Notes under the pieces: generated by a model
The model's database searches: none
What the model was told of the DNA's origin: nothing
The model's input: only the letters and a program-made list of their open reading frames with translations
Assembly (NCBI GenBank): GCA_904066235.2
Contig: CAJFCV020000004.1
Span: 8,928,001-8,992,000, forward strand
Direction: 5' to 3'
Source of the DNA: Bursaphelenchus xylophilus
Taxonomy: Eukaryota; Nematoda; Chromadorea; Rhabditida; Aphelenchoididae
Length of the DNA stretch: 64,000 bases
Position numbers and translations under genes: made by a program
Shown: in pieces, positions 60,374 to 64,000 of the stretch
Position numbering within the stretch: the first letter of the stretch is position 1
Layout: each line of letters starts with the position of its first letter

Positions 60374-62416
60374 TTAGTTTCCCTTTAACAAACATCCTTT
60401 TTGGATAGTTAAAGAGTGTCTTTTCCGAAAATACGGTACTAATTGGTCTTGAGGACATTTCTTTGGCCACCCTTTCTTTACCCACTTGACAACTTGAGCG
60501 AGGATCTTATCATTTTCCGTTTCCTCCTCCAGCTCTTTAAATGCTATTGGGTACGTGATTGTCTCCGCAATAGCGGCTACACTTAGGTCTTCCACTCTTG
60601 CTGCCTTGGTAGGCTTCTCTTTCGGATTTGGCAGTCTTGACAACCCATCGGCGTTTCCAAACTTATCCGTGGGGACATACTCAATATCAAAAGAATAAGC
60701 CATTAACTGTGTAGCCCATCTCTGCAGTCTTCTAGCTGCAACTGTTGGTAATCCCATTTTGGGGCCAAAGATTCTAACTAACGGAGCATGGTCCGTTAGC
60801 AACGTGAATCTGCGTCCGAACAAGTACTGATTGAACTTGTTGACGCCATACACAATTCCCAGCCCTTCCTTTTCTATCTGGGCATAATTCCTTTCTGCTG
60901 GAATCAATGATCGGCTTGCATAACCGATCACTTTGACTGAACCATCTGGATAAACGTGTTCCAGCTGTGCTCCTATTCCGTAATCGCAAGCGTCCGTCGA
61001 GAGTCTTACGGGTATTTTCGGGTCGTAATGAACCAATACCTCCGAGCTCGTCAACTTCTTTTTAAGTTGACTAAAAGCGTACTGCTGCTGTGGTCCCCAA
61101 TCCCACTTTTCCCCTTTTTTCCTTAACTGGTTTAATGGGGCGGCGATGGTGGACAATCCTTTTACGAACTTTGCGTAATACTGGATCATGCCTAAGACTG
61201 ATGTCAATTCTTTCAGATTTCTGGGGGCTGGCATATTTTGAATAGCCTCGATTTTCTGTGGGAGGGCTTTTATGCCTTCCGCATTGATGATGTGCCCCAA
61301 CAGGGTGATTTCCTTTTTGAAAAATTCACACTTGTCAGCCTTTAGGCGCAACCCCGCATCTCTCAATCTTTTCAATACTTCTCTTAAGTTTTCGAGATGC
61401 TTACCGTCGGTTTCTCCTGTGACCGTTATGTCATCCAGGTAAACCGCCGTATTAGGGATTCCTTGAAGGATTCTGTCCATAGTCGCCTGGAAAATTGCCG
61501 GAGCCGAGGAGATACCAAAAGGCAATCTGGTGTACTGGTACAGCCCTTTTTGCGTACTGACGGTACAGACTTTTTGAGAATCCTTGGCTAACTTCAACTG
61601 ATTGAAAGCCGACTTTAAATCTACTTTAGAAAATTTCTTCCCTCCGTTGAGAGCCTGGAAGATTACTTCCGTAGTTGGAAGTGGATGTTCCGGGATATCC
61701 AACTGAGGATTTATCGTTCTCTTAAAGTCCACACAAAGTCTTATTTCTCCGTCCGGCTTAGGTACTATGACCAACGGCGAAGCGAACTCCGCGTTCATTA
61801 CCTTCTTCAGCTCTCCTTTTGCCTCTAATTCATCCAGTTTCTTATCAACTTGGGACTTTAGAGCAAAAGGTACTGGTCTGGCTTTGAAAAATATAGGGAC
61901 CGGCGCTTTCTTGAATCTGAGCTCCACTTCAGGGCCTTTGTAGGTTCCCTGGTCGTCTCCGAAGAGTTCCGCAAACTCCTCCTTTAGCTGTTTCTCGGTA
62001 GAGGGCAAAATTTTCTCTTCCGCCTTAACCTGTTTGACGTAATGTGGGCCCATGTCTAGGTTAAGTGCGCGGATCAGATCGCGGCCGAAGAGTGCCTGGC
62101 CTCTTCCTTCCATTACCGCGATCTCGACTTCTGAGTGTCGACCCTCAAAAGTCACCTCTACCCTGCAATTGCCTTTGATAGGCAATTTGTTCCCTCCATA
62201 GGCCTTTAATTGACCTCTGCATGGAGTAACCCGCGGTTTTCCCATATCAATCCATACACTCTCGGGTATGACTGATCTTGCCGCACCACTGTCGAGTTCC
62301 ATTTCGAACTCATGGCCATTTACTTCTACTTTCAACATAGTTGGTGGGCATACCGTGTTGACTCTCTCTACGCCTTCTTGGACCTGGAGCACTCCGTAGG
62401 AGTCAACACTACCACC
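60374..62416 (-). CDS. Retrotransposon pol: protease, reverse transcriptase, RNase H
   Basis: About 680 codons following the gag stop in the same frame. The protease has the LDSGAARSVIP active-site motif. The reverse transcriptase has LPFGISSAPAIFQ and the YLDD catalytic box. RNase H has the TDACDYGIGAQLE start and a later TDHAPL motif. It ends in a TAA just before the integrase part, which in related elements is continuous with it; I describe the break only. GC and codon use differ from the AT-rich flanks. Confidence 0.93.
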   Translation of the reverse strand, partial: GGSVDSYGVLQVQEGVERVNTVCPPTMLKVEVNGHEFEMELDSGAARSVIPESVWIDMGKPRVTPCRGQLKAYGGNKLPIKGNCRVEVTFEGRHSEVEIAVMEGRGQALFGRDLIRALNLDMGPHYVKQVKAEEKILPSTEKQLKEEFAELFGDDQGTYKGPEVELRFKKAPVPIFFKARPVPFALKSQVDKKLDELEAKGELKKVMNAEFASPLVIVPKPDGEIRLCVDFKRTINPQLDIPEHPLPTTEVIFQALNGGKKFSKVDLKSAFNQLKLAKDSQKVCTVSTQKGLYQYTRLPFGISSAPAIFQATMDRILQGIPNTAVYLDDITVTGETDGKHLENLREVLKRLRDAGLRLKADKCEFFKKEITLLGHIINAEGIKALPQKIEAIQNMPAPRNLKELTSVLGMIQYYAKFVKGLSTIAAPLNQLRKKGEKWDWGPQQQYAFSQLKKKLTSSEVLVHYDPKIPVRLSTDACDYGIGAQLEHVYPDGSVKVIGYASRSLIPAERNYAQIEKEGLGIVYGVNKFNQYLFGRRFTLLTDHAPLVRIFGPKMGLPTVAARRLQRWATQLMAYSFDIEYVPTDKFGNADGLSRLPNPKEKPTKAARVEDLSVAAIAETITYPIAFKELEEETENDKILAQVVKWVKKGWPKKCPQDQLVPYFRKRHSLTIQKGCLLKGN

Positions 62417-63220
62417 CTATCCATCGTAATCCTCGCCCTGGTCGTCTACATGGACTTGGCGGACATTTCGATACGATCTCTGTTTTCCCCTTTGCGGAGG
62501 ATGGTATCTTCCCTTCATTTTGGGACAATTTCTGATCAGATGTTCTTGTGAACCACACTTATAGCAACGTTGCGTTTGCTCGGGGCGTACTTGCCCTCTG
62601 GGGAATCGCGGATTCTTGACCGGACGTCTCCGATCTACTTGTGCTACCACACTTTCGGCCTCTGCCTTCATTGCTAGCGCCGCCGATCTAGACTGTTCTG
62701 AGGTTCGAATCAGAGTTCTGATTCTATCCAAAGATGGACTCTCCTCTTCTAGGAGTCTCGCCCTAGTTTTATCGTCCCTTATGCCTGCGATAATAGCCTG
62801 AACCTGAACGAACTCTCTGGTGTTCGTTATGTTGTCCAACTGGGCTTTCATTGAGAGCGCCATTATCTCCATGACAAAGTCATCGGTAGATTGGCCGGCC
62901 TTTTGTCTCAATGAGAAAATCTTATGCCTTATTGGCGCGACCATTGCTGGTGGATCATAAAGATCCGCCAATATGGTGCAAAGGTCGCGAAATGACTTTG
63001 ATGTCACTTCTTGGCCATTTAACGCGACGATGAGCTGATGATACGCCTTTGCTCCTATTTGCTGTAAGAGAAAATATCTCTTTTCAGCATCGTCCGTCAC
63101 CTTGGCCTGGTCCAAGTGAGTCTTTATCAGACTTACGTACGAGGACCACGGGGTATTCGCCGGGTCATATGGACCCGGTCCCCTAAGGTAGGTTGGCATT
63201 GCCGCGGCTACTTGCGACAT
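62417..63220 (-). CDS. Retrotransposon gag with CCHC knuckle
   Basis: 267 codons from an ATG at 63220. Capsid-like helical region (ALSMKAQLDNI and neighbours), then a basic stretch and a zinc knuckle CYKCGSQEHLIRNC near the C-terminus. Ends in TAG directly followed, in frame, by pol; the next codons are GGT GGT. Confidence 0.93.
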   Translation of the reverse strand: MSQVAAAMPTYLRGPGPYDPANTPWSSYVSLIKTHLDQAKVTDDAEKRYFLLQQIGAKAYHQLIVALNGQEVTSKSFRDLCTILADLYDPPAMVAPIRHKIFSLRQKAGQSTDDFVMEIMALSMKAQLDNITNTREFVQVQAIIAGIRDDKTRARLLEEESPSLDRIRTLIRTSEQSRSAALAMKAEAESVVAQVDRRRPVKNPRFPRGQVRPEQTQRCYKCGSQEHLIRNCPKMKGRYHPPQRGKQRSYRNVRQVHVDDQGEDYDG

Positions 63221-63307
63221 TTTTGATCGCTGGATGCCTTTGGGCGCGCTTTCTTAGCGTTCTTTTGTGGTAGCGTTCTTTTCCCGCTTCCGGCGTCTTC
63301 TGGCTTC

Positions 63308-63325
63308 GTTCGAGCCTGATCGCCA
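63308..63325 (-). promoter_or_regulatory. Primer-binding site
   Basis: Eight bases inside the 5' LTR (minus sense) lies TGGCGATCAGGCTCGAAC. Its complement, GTTCGAGCCTGATCGCCA, has the form of a tRNA 3' end with TTCGA T-loop and terminal CCA. The tRNA is not identified. Confidence 0.75.
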
Positions 63326-63333
63326 CCTTTGGT

Positions 63334-63513
63334 TGTTGAAGTCTCAGAAAGAGACGACTTGAGACAACCCGAGTAGATTGATCGTACTGGTTTATTGGGT
63401 CCCAGCCGCTCCTTTTATAGAGCTAGCTGGGGAAAGTACAAAGACAAAATATAAAAGAGACAGAGATCATTTTGAAGACAAATCGCTGGTGGAATCGGTG
63501 GTGTCCCCCAGTA
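63334..63513 (-). repeat. 5' LTR
   Basis: 180 bp, same sequence as 58467-58646 by eye. Lies upstream of gag in minus sense. Confidence 0.93.
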
Positions 63514-63518
63514 GGCTT

Positions 63519-63849
63519 AAAAATTGGATTGCGTAAAGTGCGACGCTCAGATTTCTTTCAAATTTTGGACACGAATTATTCATAGACGTTATAATAAGCG
63601 CTGAAAATTTGAGCTTCCCTGTAGCAGGTGGAGCTGAGATATTCAACGGTTCTTGCTAACTAGAGAGTGCGCGGAACGCGGAGAGCGGTCGGAGAAAAAA
63701 GCAAATTTTTTCCATATCTTTGCAAGTTTTGCGTGAAAAAATTTGCTTCTTTTGTGTAACGCTATCACATGCGAGTAAAAGAGGCATAAAAGATGTCACA
63801 ACCGGGCCGCAATTTGCAAAAATCTCTCACATTTTGTAGACTTCTTCTA
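63519..63849. repeat. Arm of the foldback family
   Basis: AGTGCGACGCTCAGATTT start, then CTGAGATATTCAACGGTT and GAGAGCGGTCGGAGAAAAAA, all themes of the 23575-24455 palindrome arms. Pre-insertion intron sequence of the pepsin-fold gene. Confidence 0.65.
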
Positions 63850-64000
63850 CAGGGTGTCCCAAAAAAATGCATGTTTTTTTCCATGGGTCCTGACGCGAAA
63901 ATGTTTAGGTTAGGCCAAAAGATTTTTGTACTGCTAAAATCTCCGTGTTTTCTGCCCTAGTCATTTCAGTTTTGTGTTCATATCGATTAAGTAGCATGGT
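63850..64000. mobile_element. Left end of a TIR element cut by the window edge
   Basis: CAGGGTGTCCCAAAAAAATG follows a TA, the same type of terminus as 5720 (CAGGGTGTCC). The other end is outside the window. Confidence 0.55.

Larger units (their letters stand above)
58462..63518 (-). mobile_element. Ty3/gypsy-like LTR retrotransposon
   Basis: Complete-looking element in an intron of the pepsin-fold gene, opposite to it. LTRs at 58467-58646 and 63334-63513 are 180 bp each and look identical, so insertion is recent. GGCTT flanks both sides (58462-58466, 63514-63518). Domain order gag, protease, RT, RNase H, integrase is Ty3/gypsy type. The gag-pol frame carries two in-frame stops and a frame change near its end. 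Confidence 0.95.

Overview
This window is nuclear DNA of a nematode. The strongest marker is an intact 127-residue major sperm protein (MSP) gene at 27604-28205, a family known only from nematodes. Genes have many short GT-AG introns with TTTTCAG-type acceptors, one clear GC-AG intron, and acceptor-like sites just upstream of several start codons that fit spliced-leader trans-splicing. I cannot name the species. Gene models were joined by hand from open frames, splice sites and matching intron phases.

Layout: 1-3380 has no recognised gene and two arrays of a short palindrome. 3401-17817 (+) is a 16-exon MYST histone acetyltransferase of KAT6/MOZ type. 18724-19556 (+) is a PPIL1-type cyclophilin, convergent with a 7-exon urocanate hydratase (19725-25816, -). 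After a cluster of small transposons come the MSP gene, an unrecognised 5-exon gene (28980-32846, +), a truncated MSP pseudogene, and a PDZ-domain gene (34035-36132, +) whose penultimate exon is copied in inverted orientation downstream. 37478-43031 (-) is the spliceosomal DEAD-box helicase DDX46/Prp5. 43507-48697 (-) and 51957-58429 onwards (+) are divergent genes for secreted pepsin-fold proteins. The second encodes at least three tandem modules in one reading frame and runs out of the readable part of the window. Both lack the usual aspartic-protease catalytic triplets. A Ty3/gypsy-like LTR retrotransposon (58467-63513, minus orientation) sits in an intron of the multi-module gene.

The most unusual signal is a 9-bp odd palindrome, GCAC-N-GTGC (usually Y before, R after). 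I estimate 200 or more copies, in clusters in introns and intergenic DNA, never seen by me in the exons modelled here. Chance would give about one per window. Spacer sequences differ completely between clusters while the 9-mer is kept, and a second short motif (GCGACA/TGTCGC) often lies beside it. The motif also occurs inside several unrelated terminal-inverted-repeat elements, so it may be a mobile or protein-bound unit.

The rest of the non-coding DNA is dense with non-autonomous TIR elements (TA, TTA and 8-bp target duplications), many nested, and with long palindromes. In three palindromes a smaller TIR element sits at or near the axis of symmetry. The housekeeping genes do not form an operon or pathway; the two pepsin-fold genes are a local family expansion.
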